64,000 nucleotides of DNA from Haloferax massiliensis (GTDB taxonomy: Archaea; Halobacteriota; Halobacteria; Halobacteriales; Haloferacaceae): assembly GCF_001368915.1 (NCBI RefSeq), contig NZ_CSTE01000003.1:330653-394652 (forward strand), given 5' to 3'. Below, one piece after another: positions 43,900-52,330 of the stretch. Under the pieces are notes generated by a model, which did no database searches, was not told the origin of the DNA, and saw only the letters and a list, made by a program, of their open reading frames with translations. Positions within the stretch are counted from its first letter, which is position 1; every line of letters starts with the position of its first letter. The position numbers and the translations under genes are program-made.

Positions 43900-45333
43900 T
43901 TACGCCCGCAAGACAGACGCGTTGAGGTCGTAGTCGGAGAAGTACTCCCGCTCCAGTTCGACGAGTTTCGCGAACAGCTCCTGTGCCTCGTCGCGCGAGA
44001 CGGTGACGAGCGGTTCGTTGAGGAACGCCTGAAACGCGAGGTCGAGGTCGCCCTCGAAGCCCGCGCGCACCAGCGTCTCCTGATTCGTGACGTGGGTTTC
44101 GACCATGCTCTCGACCTCGTCGGGCAGGCCGCCCGCACAGAGGGGCGTCACGTCGTCGCCGGAGAGCAGCGCGTTCGTCTCGACGACCGCGCCCTCGGGG
44201 AGGCCGTCGACCTGCCCCTCGTTGGGGTAGTTGAGGTGCGTGACGAACGTCCCCTCGCCGGCGAGCGCCCGCATGATGTCGACCGCCTCCTCGCCCGACT
44301 CGCGGAACTCGAACTCCGCGTCGCCTTCGAGGTAGCGCTCCATCTCGTCGGGGCCCTCGTCGTCGGAGACGCGGGCCGAACTCGGCGTGGTCCGAATCCC
44401 GTAGCGCTGGACTTCCTCGGCGTCGTCGATGCTCAGATACCACGGGACGAACTCCACGAGGTGACGGTCGCCCGCCGCGCCGAGGACGCCGAAGCGGTCG
44501 TAGAGGTCGAAGGCGACCTCGTCGTTGTTCACCCAGTAGGACTCGGCGTCGAGGTCGCCCGGCTCGCGGTCGAAAAGCGGCTTTCGGCGGTCGAGCTCCT
44601 CGTCGAGGTACCGGAACACGTCGCGGTCGCGCCACCGCGCCTCGTCGACCCACGTGAAGTGATTGACGCCCTTGACGTTCACCCGAACCTCGTCGCGGGC
44701 GACGTCCTCGGCCTCGTCGATGTGGCGCTCCGCCAGCTCGGCGAACAGTTCCTGCGTCTTGAACACCTCGTGGCAGAGCCCGATGGCGTTGATGTCGGGG
44801 TACTCCTCGTAGAGCGTCCGCGTGCAGACCGTCATCGGGTTGGTGTAGTTGATGACCCACGCGTCCGGACAGCGCTCGCGGACCGTCGCGGCGATTTCGC
44901 GGTACTGCGGAATCGCTCGCAGGGAGCGAATCGCTCCGCCGGGGCCGACGGTGTCGGCGACCGTCTGATAGATACCGTACTCCTGCGGCACGTCGATGTC
45001 GTGGACGAACGTCTCGCCCGGCGGGTCCTGTATCGAGCAGATGACGAAGTCGGCCCCGTCGAGCGCCTTGTCCATGCTCCGGGTCGCCTCGAACGACCAG
45101 TCGCCGACCGCCTCCTCGCGGTCCATCACGCGGTTGCCGAGGAGGGCGTTCTTCGACGCCATCTCGTAGTCGACGTCGTACAGCGTGACGCGCCCCGCGA
45201 GGTCAGGACACTGCGCGAGGTCGTTGATGAGCGTGTGCGCCCATCCCTGACTCCCCCCGCCGATGTAGCCGATGTCGATGGTTCGGGACGAACCCGACGG
45301 TACAGGCTCCGCTTGCTCCGACAGCTGATACAT
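43900..45333 (-). CDS. Glycoside hydrolase family 4 (candidate alpha-galacturonidase)
   Basis: A 477-residue GH4 enzyme. These hydrolases need NAD and a divalent metal, and cleave by oxidation at C3 and elimination. The Rossmann start is I-G-Y-I-G-G-G-S-Q-G-W near 20-30. N-Y-T-N-P-M lies near 160, the metal-binding Cys in G-L-C-H-E-V-F near 185, and the metal His in G-V-N-H-F-T-W. Family members include alpha-glucosidases, alpha-galactosidases and alpha-galacturonidases. The pectin context favours the last, but this is inference. I chose the ATG at 45333 over 45363 by position of the Rossmann motif. Confidence 0.86.
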   Translation of the reverse strand: MYQLSEQAEPVPSGSSRTIDIGYIGGGSQGWAHTLINDLAQCPDLAGRVTLYDVDYEMASKNALLGNRVMDREEAVGDWSFEATRSMDKALDGADFVICSIQDPPGETFVHDIDVPQEYGIYQTVADTVGPGGAIRSLRAIPQYREIAATVRERCPDAWVINYTNPMTVCTRTLYEEYPDINAIGLCHEVFKTQELFAELAERHIDEAEDVARDEVRVNVKGVNHFTWVDEARWRDRDVFRYLDEELDRRKPLFDREPGDLDAESYWVNNDEVAFDLYDRFGVLGAAGDRHLVEFVPWYLSIDDAEEVQRYGIRTTPSSARVSDDEGPDEMERYLEGDAEFEFRESGEEAVDIMRALAGEGTFVTHLNYPNEGQVDGLPEGAVVETNALLSGDDVTPLCAGGLPDEVESMVETHVTNQETLVRAGFEGDLDLAFQAFLNEPLVTVSRDEAQELFAKLVELEREYFSDYDLNASVLRA

Positions 45334-45397
45334 GTGATAACACGTGACGAGTCGCGGTCGCAAATAGCTGTCGTTTCGGGGGGTTCCGGCCGCTCCG

Positions 45398-45862
45398 TCA
45401 CTCGGTCAGGATGGTGACCGGCCCGTCGAAGTTGAGGACGACGCGCTGTGCGGTGTCGCCGAACAGCGCCTTGCCGGTCGGCGAGCGCTGTCGCCCGGCG
45501 ACGTAGACGTGGTCACAGCCGCGCTCGTCGGCGACGCGAATCACCTCCTCGGCGAACTCGCTCTCCTCGGCGACGACGCTGACGGCGTCGTACTCGACGG
45601 TCCCGTCGAGCGATTCGAACGCCTCGTCGGCGGCCTGCGACGCGAACCGGTTTGCGACCTCCCGCGCGGAGTTCGACTCCAGCGACGTGTTGGCGGCGTC
45701 GCTCATCGCCTGCAACGTCTCGGCGTTCTCGACGAGTTCGTCCTCGGTGACGCGCGTGAGGAGCACGAGCGGCGTGTCCGTGCCGGCCGCGATTTGTCCC
45801 GCCTCGGCGAGGAGGCGCTCGTTGGAGTCCGCACTGTCGACTACGACTAACGATGACTGCAT
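45398..45862 (-). CDS. Universal stress protein (UspA family)
   Basis: A 154-residue UspA protein. The ATP-binding pattern G-R-Q-R-S-P-T-G-K-A-L-F-G-D-T-A-Q-R is at about 125-142, after the V-D-S-A-D-S-N-E-R-L start. Universal stress proteins bind ATP as dimers and modulate stress or metabolic states. It sits upstream of the GH4 gene on the same strand. Confidence 0.9.
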   Translation of the reverse strand: MQSSLVVVDSADSNERLLAEAGQIAAGTDTPLVLLTRVTEDELVENAETLQAMSDAANTSLESNSAREVANRFASQAADEAFESLDGTVEYDAVSVVAEESEFAEEVIRVADERGCDHVYVAGRQRSPTGKALFGDTAQRVVLNFDGPVTILTE

Positions 45863-45967
45863 ACCGGTGCAACGGTGCTCCGGCGCATAAAACTATCCCG
45901 CGAGGCGGGACAGAGCGGGGTCGGTTCGACGGCGCAATGAGCCGAGAAGCGAGTCAGCGACCCGAAC

Positions 45968-47104
45968 TCAGCGGTCGGCCCGGTACCGTTCGACCGCGTC
46001 CTCGTCGATTTCGACGCCCAGACCGGGGGCCTCCGGCACGTCAACCTCGCCGCCGGTCGGGTCGAACGGGGTCTGCAGAATCTCGTCGCGGAGCGGGTTC
46101 TCGCTCCGGTCGAACTCGACCATCATCGGCTCCGGGACGTGCCGCGTGTGCGGGTAGTCCGAGACGGACGCCGCGAACTGGACCGCCGCGGCGAGGCCGA
46201 CCGCGCTGTTCCAGATGTGGGGCCGGACCGCCACGTTCTCCGTGCTGGCGAGGTCGGCGATTCGGCTCGCCTCCGAGAGCCCGCCGCACCGACCGAGATT
46301 GGGCTGGACCACGTCGACCGTCCGGTCGTCCACGAGGCGCTTGAACTCGAAGCGGCCGTAGTGCGCCTCACCGGCCGCGAGGGGCACGTCGACGCCGCGT
46401 TTGACCTCGCGGTAGCCCGAGAGGTTCTCCGGCGGGACCGGCTCTTCCATCCACGTGATGTCGAACTCCTCGATGGCCTTCGCGGTTCGAATCGCCTGTC
46501 GCGGCCGGTAGTTCCCGTTGATGTCGACCATCAGCCGCGCATCGTCGCCGAGGAGTTGGCGAGCGGTCCGAACCCGCTCCACGTCGGAGTCCGTGCCGTT
46601 GCCGATTTTTATCTTGGCCGCCGAGAACCCCTCGTCGACGGCGTCTCGAATCGGCTCGGCGATGTCGCGGTCCGCCTCGGTGAAGTACATCGTCGAGGCG
46701 TAGGCGGTGAGCGTCTCCCGCGGCGTCCCGCCGAGGAGCCGGTGGACGGGCTTGCCGGTGGCCTTGCCGACGAGATCCCACAGGGCCACGTCGATGCCGC
46801 TGAGGGCGCTCTGGACGAAGACGCTCCCGCCGAAGTGGTACGGGTCTGTGTACGACTCCTCCGCGAGGCGTCGCACGTCGAAGGGGTCCATGCCGACCAC
46901 GTCGTCGCGGAAGAACTCGTCGACGACGGGCGCGACGACGCTCCCCGGCGCGAACGCCTCGCCCCAGCCGACCTCGCCGGTGTCGGTGTCGACGCGGATG
47001 AGCGTCGTCGCCCTGTCGTGGCCGAACCCGCGCGCGTCGCCGAGCCCCTGCCCGTCGGGCAGGCGGTGCGATATCGGAATGACTTCGATGTCTGTGATTT
47101 CCAT
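45968..47104 (-). CDS. Enolase-superfamily (mandelate racemase type) dehydratase
   Basis: A 378-residue enzyme. The base pair K-x-K is A-K-I-K-I near 163. Metal ligands are D in V-D-I-N-G, E in M-E-E-P and E in A-G-E-A-H, and the histidine is R-P-H-I-W-N-S near 295. The superfamily abstracts the alpha-proton of a carboxylate; close relatives dehydrate sugar acids such as gluconate, galactonate, fuconate or rhamnonate. I chose the ATG at 47104. It is divergent from the pectate lyase at 47345. Sugar-acid dehydratase is likely, exact substrate unknown. Confidence 0.87.
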   Translation of the reverse strand: MEITDIEVIPISHRLPDGQGLGDARGFGHDRATTLIRVDTDTGEVGWGEAFAPGSVVAPVVDEFFRDDVVGMDPFDVRRLAEESYTDPYHFGGSVFVQSALSGIDVALWDLVGKATGKPVHRLLGGTPRETLTAYASTMYFTEADRDIAEPIRDAVDEGFSAAKIKIGNGTDSDVERVRTARQLLGDDARLMVDINGNYRPRQAIRTAKAIEEFDITWMEEPVPPENLSGYREVKRGVDVPLAAGEAHYGRFEFKRLVDDRTVDVVQPNLGRCGGLSEASRIADLASTENVAVRPHIWNSAVGLAAAVQFAASVSDYPHTRHVPEPMMVEFDRSENPLRDEILQTPFDPTGGEVDVPEAPGLGVEIDEDAVERYRADR

Positions 47105-47344
47105 GTCGGCTACACTGCGGACCGGTACAATATAGCTTGTGCCGAGCGGTCGAGCGGCGGCGCGGCGGCGACCCACCGACGTGACGGTGCCGAGTGGGGC
47201 GACCGAGGCGCTTGAGGCCGATTTCACTCGGTTTCGGGGTGTCCGGCCCGAGGAGCGCGAACCAACGATGTCAGATGGCCATAACTTTCATTAATTTTCA
47301 CTTTGATTGACAATCGCTGGCAACCATGCCACACGTTAGCTACC
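47105..47344. other. Divergent promoter region, enolase-family and pectate lyase genes
   Basis: 240 bases. AT-rich patches at 47130-47136 (AATATAG, for the leftward gene) and 47284-47310 (TTTCATTAATTTTCACTTT, for the rightward gene) are likely core promoters. Neither box A nor box B is present here, unlike the other lyase promoter. Confidence 0.45.
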
Positions 47345-48580
47345 ATGAGACACAACAGACGGGAGTTCATGAGAGCGATTGGTGTCGGAACTATCGGGAG
47401 CTCGGCTCTGCTCGCGGCCGATTCGGCCGCGGCAGCGGACGGGTCCGAGCGTGCCGACTCGTCCGCCGGATCGTATTTCGACCCCGACGACGGGTTCGCC
47501 GATGCGGCCCCGTGGCTCGACGACGACACGCCGGTGTACACTGTGACCGAGCCCACGCGCGAGGCGTTCGAGGCCGCCGTCAACCGGAGCGGACCGCGCG
47601 TCGTCGTGTTCGAGACCAGCGGAACCATCGACCTCGGCGCGGAACGGCTCACTATCGACGAGGACGAGCTGTACCTCGCCGGACAGACCGCCCCGTCGCC
47701 GGGTATCACGCTCGTCCGAGGCGGGCTCTGGGTCGAAGCTGACGACTGCTTGCTCAGACACATCCGGGTTCGGCCGGGCGACGCCGGACAGGACGTCGGC
47801 TGGATTCCCGACGGGGTGCGGACGGCCGACGAGACGGAGAACAACGTCATCGACCACTGTTCGATTACCTGGGCGGTCGACGAGAACGGGTCGCCCGGGT
47901 ACGACTCACGGCGGACGACCTACTCGAACTGCATCATGGCCGAGGGACTAGCCGACGCCACGCACCCGAAGGGGACCCATTCCTATGGGTCGCTCGTCGG
48001 CGACGGTGCAGAGGAGGTTGCGCTGTACGGGAACGTCTGGGCCCACAACATCGGTCGCAATCCGCGACTAAAGGCCGAGACGCGCAGCGCGCTCGTGAAC
48101 AACGTCATGTACCACTACAACGAGTCGGTCAACCTCGGCGACTCGACGGTCGCGAGCATCGTGGGGAACTCGTTCCTCCGGGTCGACGAGGGGGACTACA
48201 ATATCGAGGGCGGCGGCGAGGTGTACGGCGACGCCAACACCACCGACCCGGAGACGCCGATGTACGGGCCCGACGTGACGCTCCTCGACGAACCGCCGCT
48301 GTGGCCCGACGGCCTTTCGCCGCTCTCGACCGCCGACGCGACGCGACACAACCTCGCGTACGCCGGGGCGCGCCCGGGCGACCGAACGTATCAGGACCGG
48401 CGGGTCATCAACAACGTCCGAAACTTCGGTGGCGAGTACATCGACAGCCAGTCGGCGGTCGGCGGCTATCCGGACCTCGCCGAGAACAGCCGGGAACTGC
48501 ACGTCCCCGAGAGCGACCTCCGACAGTGGCTCGAATCGCACGCCGTCCGCGTCGAACAGCGCGAGGCCGGGTCGCGCTGA
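47345..48580 (+). CDS. Tat-exported pectate lyase-like protein
   Basis: A 411-residue exported beta-helix lyase. The Tat signal is N-R-R-E-F-M-R at 4-10. The catalytic part has the same ordered motifs as the C-terminal half of the 700-residue protein at 21228: D-G-F-A-D-A-A-P-W-L, L-A-G-Q-T-A-P-S-P-G, N-V-I-D-H-C-S-I-T-W-A-V-D-E, H-P-K-G-T-H-S-Y-G-S-L-V-G. It lacks that protein's two extra beta domains. Predicted to cleave pectate outside the cell. I chose the ATG at 47345 over 47303 by the RR position. Confidence 0.87.
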   Translation: MRHNRREFMRAIGVGTIGSSALLAADSAAAADGSERADSSAGSYFDPDDGFADAAPWLDDDTPVYTVTEPTREAFEAAVNRSGPRVVVFETSGTIDLGAERLTIDEDELYLAGQTAPSPGITLVRGGLWVEADDCLLRHIRVRPGDAGQDVGWIPDGVRTADETENNVIDHCSITWAVDENGSPGYDSRRTTYSNCIMAEGLADATHPKGTHSYGSLVGDGAEEVALYGNVWAHNIGRNPRLKAETRSALVNNVMYHYNESVNLGDSTVASIVGNSFLRVDEGDYNIEGGGEVYGDANTTDPETPMYGPDVTLLDEPPLWPDGLSPLSTADATRHNLAYAGARPGDRTYQDRRVINNVRNFGGEYIDSQSAVGGYPDLAENSRELHVPESDLRQWLESHAVRVEQREAGSR

Positions 48581-48643
48581 CCCGTTCGACGACTCGAAAA
48601 GAAACGCGGCGTCGTGGCGACTACCGACACACTACCGGCTTTG

Positions 48644-49888
48644 TCACTCGGCGTCGTCGTAGTGGAACTCGGTCCACGGCCCCTCCTCGAAGGGGTAGTC
48701 GTCGAGCGCGTCGAGGTTCGCCTCGACGCCCAGTCCCGGCTCGTCGGACAGCGAGAGGACGCCGTCCTCGACGGCCGGCCGTCCCTCGATGATGTCGAAC
48801 GCGAGGTCGAAGGGGTACATGCCGGGGTCGGTGTCGGCGTCGAGGAGCGGGTCGTCCTCGAACACCGGGTATTCGAGGAGCGACACCTCGGGGGCGGCCG
48901 CGACGAGGTGCGCGTTGGCGAGCAGGCCGACCCACGTCCCGAAGTTGTGCGGGACGAACTCCACGTCGCGGCCGACGCAGGACTCGACCGCGGGGCGACA
49001 ACCGGTGTAGCCGCAGTGGTGTCGAACGTCGCCCTGGAGAAAGTCGACCGCGCCCGTCTCGCCGAGCGCGACGAGGCCCTCTGGCGTCGGTTCGCTCTCG
49101 CCACCGGCCAGCGGCGCGCCCGTCTCCGCGAGGTCGACGTAGCCCGCGTGGTCGTCCGGCGAGACCGGCTCTTCGACCCAGTAGCAGTCCCGCTCGGCGG
49201 CGAAGGTGACGAGGTCTTCGACCGTCTCGCGGTCGTAGCCGTCGCGAATCTTCCACCACGTGTGCACGTCGAGCATCACTTCCATGTCGCCCGCGACATC
49301 CGAGAGGAGTTCGATAGTCCGGCGGTCCCCGTCGGGGCCGATTCCCGGTCGGTATTTGTAGCCGAAGAAGCCGAGGTCGCGGATGGTCGCCGCCTGTTCG
49401 GCGTAGCCCTCGGGTTCCATGTACATCCCGGCGCTGGCGTACAGGGGCATCTCCGTCGTCGGGTCGGTGCCGTACTCGTCGGCGAGCAGTTCGTAGATGG
49501 GCGCGCCGACCTCCTTCCCGCGGATGTCGTACAGCGCCACGTCGAGCGCCGAGATGGCCTCGCGGCGGAGTCGGTCGGGGAGGTCGGTGTCGCGGAGCAT
49601 CGCGCGGGCGTCTTCGACTTCCTCGACGGTCTCGCCTTCGAGCGCGTCGGCGACCGCGCCGTTTACCACGTCCGCGAAGGTCCCCTGCGAGTCGCCCTCG
49701 AAGTACTCCCGCATCGCGGAACTGCTCGCGCCGGCGGTGGCGATGCCGCGGGTGCCCTCGGCCGATTCGACGACGACGAGCACCACGTCGCGTTTGAGGA
49801 GGCGACGGACGCCGCCGTGGAAGGGGCGGTCCTGCGGCGGTTCGATGGGTGACGAGAGAGCGTAGCCGCTGACAGTCGCGATTCGCAT
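48644..49888 (-). CDS. Enolase-superfamily (mandelate racemase type) dehydratase
   Basis: A 414-residue paralogue. The base motif is G-Y-K-Y-R near 172 (K-x-R rather than K-x-K). Metal ligands are D in L-D-V-H-T-W-W, E in W-V-E-E-P-V and E in G-G-E-S-E-P, and the histidine is V-P-H-N-F-G-T near 310. It is only distantly similar to the enzyme at 45968, so a different sugar acid is expected. It lies downstream of the Gfo/Idh gene on the same strand with 93 bases between, suggesting consecutive pathway steps (dehydrogenase, then dehydratase). Confidence 0.87.
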   Translation of the reverse strand: MRIATVSGYALSSPIEPPQDRPFHGGVRRLLKRDVVLVVVESAEGTRGIATAGASSSAMREYFEGDSQGTFADVVNGAVADALEGETVEEVEDARAMLRDTDLPDRLRREAISALDVALYDIRGKEVGAPIYELLADEYGTDPTTEMPLYASAGMYMEPEGYAEQAATIRDLGFFGYKYRPGIGPDGDRRTIELLSDVAGDMEVMLDVHTWWKIRDGYDRETVEDLVTFAAERDCYWVEEPVSPDDHAGYVDLAETGAPLAGGESEPTPEGLVALGETGAVDFLQGDVRHHCGYTGCRPAVESCVGRDVEFVPHNFGTWVGLLANAHLVAAAPEVSLLEYPVFEDDPLLDADTDPGMYPFDLAFDIIEGRPAVEDGVLSLSDEPGLGVEANLDALDDYPFEEGPWTEFHYDDAE

Positions 49889-49981
49889 ACCTCTACAGAC
49901 TCGGCCACCACGATAAAACTCCGCTTCGGAACAGGAGACACGGGAAGGAGACGGTCGAGAGAAGCGGGAAAAACGAGCGCG

Positions 49982-51034
49982 CTACTGGAAGACGTCGGAC
50001 GCGAACGGGTAGAGTTCGTCGAGGGCGACGCGCTCGTTGCGGCGGCCCGACTCGTAGGCGGCCATCGTGATGAGCACCGCCTTGAGGCCGTCGCGGGCGG
50101 TCGCGGGCGGCGTCTCGCCGGTCTCTATCGCGTCGAGGAACGCGGTGCCCTTGCTCAGCCACCGCTCGTAGCCGTCGTAGGGGTGGTGTTCGGTCCCCTC
50201 GTCGTCGATGACGTAGCCGGTGCGGTCGTCCCACTCGTGGCCTTCGAGGTATATCGCGCCCTCGTCGTCCCAGATGTGGACGTGCTCGCGGGTCCGCGCG
50301 ACGACGCCCGTGTCGGAGACGTTCGCCACCGCGCCCTCCGCGAACTCGATGATGATGGAGGACTGGCGGTCGAACACCTGCTCGTCGTCGTGGAAGTCGA
50401 CGTAGGCGTTGACGTGCGTGGGCGTGAGGCCGGTCGTCCAGAGGATGGCGTCGATGACGTGCGTGCCGACGTTCAGGAGGTGGCCGCCGCCGCTCAGCTC
50501 GGGGTTCATCCGCCAGTCGTCTTCCTGCTCGTAGTAGGACTGCCAGTCGTGGGTCACCTCGCCGGTGATAAACCGCGGGACGCGGTCGCCGTCGGCCCAC
50601 TCGTCGCGGGCGCGCTTGTAGGCCGGGTTGAAGTGTCGCTGGTAGCCGACCATCACGGTTCGGTCGCTCTCCTCGGCGCGGGTCGTGAGCTCGTAGGCCT
50701 CCTCGGCGTCGGTCGCGAGGGGCTTCTCGCAGAGGACGTGGAGGCCGCGGTCCAACACGGCCGAGGTCTGTTCGTAGTGCAGGCCGTTCGGCGTCGCGAC
50801 GGCGACGGCGTCCATCGGGGCCGAGTCGAGGAACGCCTCGAACGACCGGTAGCGGTGCGCCTCGGGAACGTCGAACTCGTCGCCGACCTCGGCGAGGCCG
50901 TCGGGGTCCACGTCGGAGACGGCGACGAGTTCCGACCGCGGGAGTTCGACGAACTGTTGACAGAGCCGACGGCCGAGGCTACCGAGGCCGACGACTCCGA
51001 CGGCGATTGGAGACGAGTCTGTCTGACGCGGCAT
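49982..51034 (-). CDS. Gfo/Idh/MocA-family oxidoreductase
   Basis: A 350-residue oxidoreductase with V-G-V-V-G-L-G-S-L-G-R-R near 12-23, L-C-E-K-P-L-A-T near 100, and the catalytic segment S-G-G-G-H-L-L-N-V-G-T-H-V-I-D near 185, which keeps the histidine. I chose the ATG at 51034 because the long in-frame upstream extension overlaps the divergent aldolase gene and has no similarity. It is divergent from the DapA-family gene, with 114 bases between starts. Confidence 0.89.
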   Translation of the reverse strand: MPRQTDSSPIAVGVVGLGSLGRRLCQQFVELPRSELVAVSDVDPDGLAEVGDEFDVPEAHRYRSFEAFLDSAPMDAVAVATPNGLHYEQTSAVLDRGLHVLCEKPLATDAEEAYELTTRAEESDRTVMVGYQRHFNPAYKRARDEWADGDRVPRFITGEVTHDWQSYYEQEDDWRMNPELSGGGHLLNVGTHVIDAILWTTGLTPTHVNAYVDFHDDEQVFDRQSSIIIEFAEGAVANVSDTGVVARTREHVHIWDDEGAIYLEGHEWDDRTGYVIDDEGTEHHPYDGYERWLSKGTAFLDAIETGETPPATARDGLKAVLITMAAYESGRRNERVALDELYPFASDVFQ

Positions 51035-51148
51035 GGGTGCGACTACAGAGATGGGGCAGATAACTGTTGTGACGGTCCGCGGGCGCTCGGCGTCGCTCGC
51101 GACCCCCCTGTCCGAAGATTTTATGCGCGAGTACCCGGTGGTTCGGGT

Positions 51149-52087
51149 ATGCCACTCGCAGAGAGCGGTGTGCGCGAGCACCTGCGCGGCGTCGCCGCCG
51201 GGCTCCTCACCCCGTTCGACGACGACCTCGACATCGAACACGACGAACTGGCAGCGAACGCGACGACGCTCTACGACGGGGGAATCCGAACGTTCCTCGC
51301 GGCCGCGAACATCAGCGAGTACCACTCGCTGTCCCAGCAGGAACGCGTCGACGTGACCGAGACGGCGGTCGACGCGCTCCCGTCGGACGTGTGCGTCCTC
51401 GCCGGCGTCGGCGGAAGTACGGCCGGCGCGACAGAGCTCATCGAAGCCTACGACCGCATCGGCGTCGACGGGATGATGATAATGCCGCCGGACCACACCT
51501 ACGTCCACGAGCGCGGCCTGCTTCGCTACTACGAAAAGCTCGCCGACGCCTCGTCGGCCCCGCTGGTGCCGTACGTCAAGGGGTTCGACCCGTCAATCAG
51601 CTACCTCCGTGACCTCGCGGGGCTCGACGGCGTGGTCGGCATCAAGTACGCCATCGAGGACCCGGTCAAACTCGGCGCGGCCGCCAGCGCCACCGGCGAC
51701 GACGCGGTCTGGGTGGACGGCCTCGCCGAACCCTTCGCCGTCTCGTTTTGGAACGAGGGCATCGAGGGGTTCTCGGCGGGCGTGAGCAACTTCCGTCCGG
51801 AAGTCGGACTCGCGCTGTTCGAGGCGCTCACCGAGGAGAACTGGGAGCGCGCCCGCGAGCTTCGGAACATCTGTCTGCCCTACCAGAACTTCCGCGACCA
51901 GACCGGACAGGACAACACCCTCGATGGCGCTATCAGCGTCCCGGCGGTGAAGAAAGGCCTCGAACTGGCCGGCCTGCACGGCGGGGGAGTCCGCGAGCCG
52001 ATTCGCCCGCTGTCGGCCGAAGACGAGCGCCAGGCGGAGGAGCTGTACGACCAGCTCGACGACGACATCGAGCGCCTCATCGACTGA
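51149..52087 (+). CDS. DapA-family aldolase/dehydratase
   Basis: A 312-residue TIM-barrel class I aldolase of the dihydrodipicolinate synthase family. The Schiff-base lysine is in V-V-G-I-K-Y-A-I near 168 and the tyrosine in L-V-P-Y-V-K-G near 137. The loop after strand 2 reads A-N-I-S-E-Y-H-S-L rather than G-T-T-G-E, as in sugar-acid branches such as 2-keto-3-deoxy-gluconate aldolase and 5-keto-4-deoxyglucarate dehydratase. Together with the neighbouring dehydrogenase and dehydratase it would complete a non-phosphorylated uronate/aldonate route. Confidence 0.86.
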   Translation: MPLAESGVREHLRGVAAGLLTPFDDDLDIEHDELAANATTLYDGGIRTFLAAANISEYHSLSQQERVDVTETAVDALPSDVCVLAGVGGSTAGATELIEAYDRIGVDGMMIMPPDHTYVHERGLLRYYEKLADASSAPLVPYVKGFDPSISYLRDLAGLDGVVGIKYAIEDPVKLGAAASATGDDAVWVDGLAEPFAVSFWNEGIEGFSAGVSNFRPEVGLALFEALTEENWERARELRNICLPYQNFRDQTGQDNTLDGAISVPAVKKGLELAGLHGGGVREPIRPLSAEDERQAEELYDQLDDDIERLID

Positions 52088-52330
52088 GCGCGACCGACGG
52101 AAGACGCCGACCGCGACCGACAACGACCGACTGGGGCCGCGAGAGCGACTGCGATAGCCCGCAGTAACGGCGAGAGGCCACGGCGCGGAGAGTGACGACT
52201 GAAGCGGGCGGTTCGGCGACAGCGGTGCGGCAACAGCGCGACCGCTCGGAGCGCCGCGAACCGACCCGACCTCGCGACTGCGACCCGCGCGACCCGAATA
52301 TTCATCACCCGAGGCGCGGGGTATGTGGAC
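52088..52330. other. Short intergenic region
   Basis: 243 bases between the aldolase and the next rightward gene. It is GC-rich with no obvious TATA element except CGAATATTCATC at 52295-52306, which probably serves the gene at 52331. No box A or B. Confidence 0.4.

Noticed and set aside
42248..44860. Leftward open frame of about 870 codons overlapping ThuA, the LLM oxidoreductase and GH4
   Set aside because: Arg-rich shadow frame with no domain; the annotated genes in other frames have clear family motifs.
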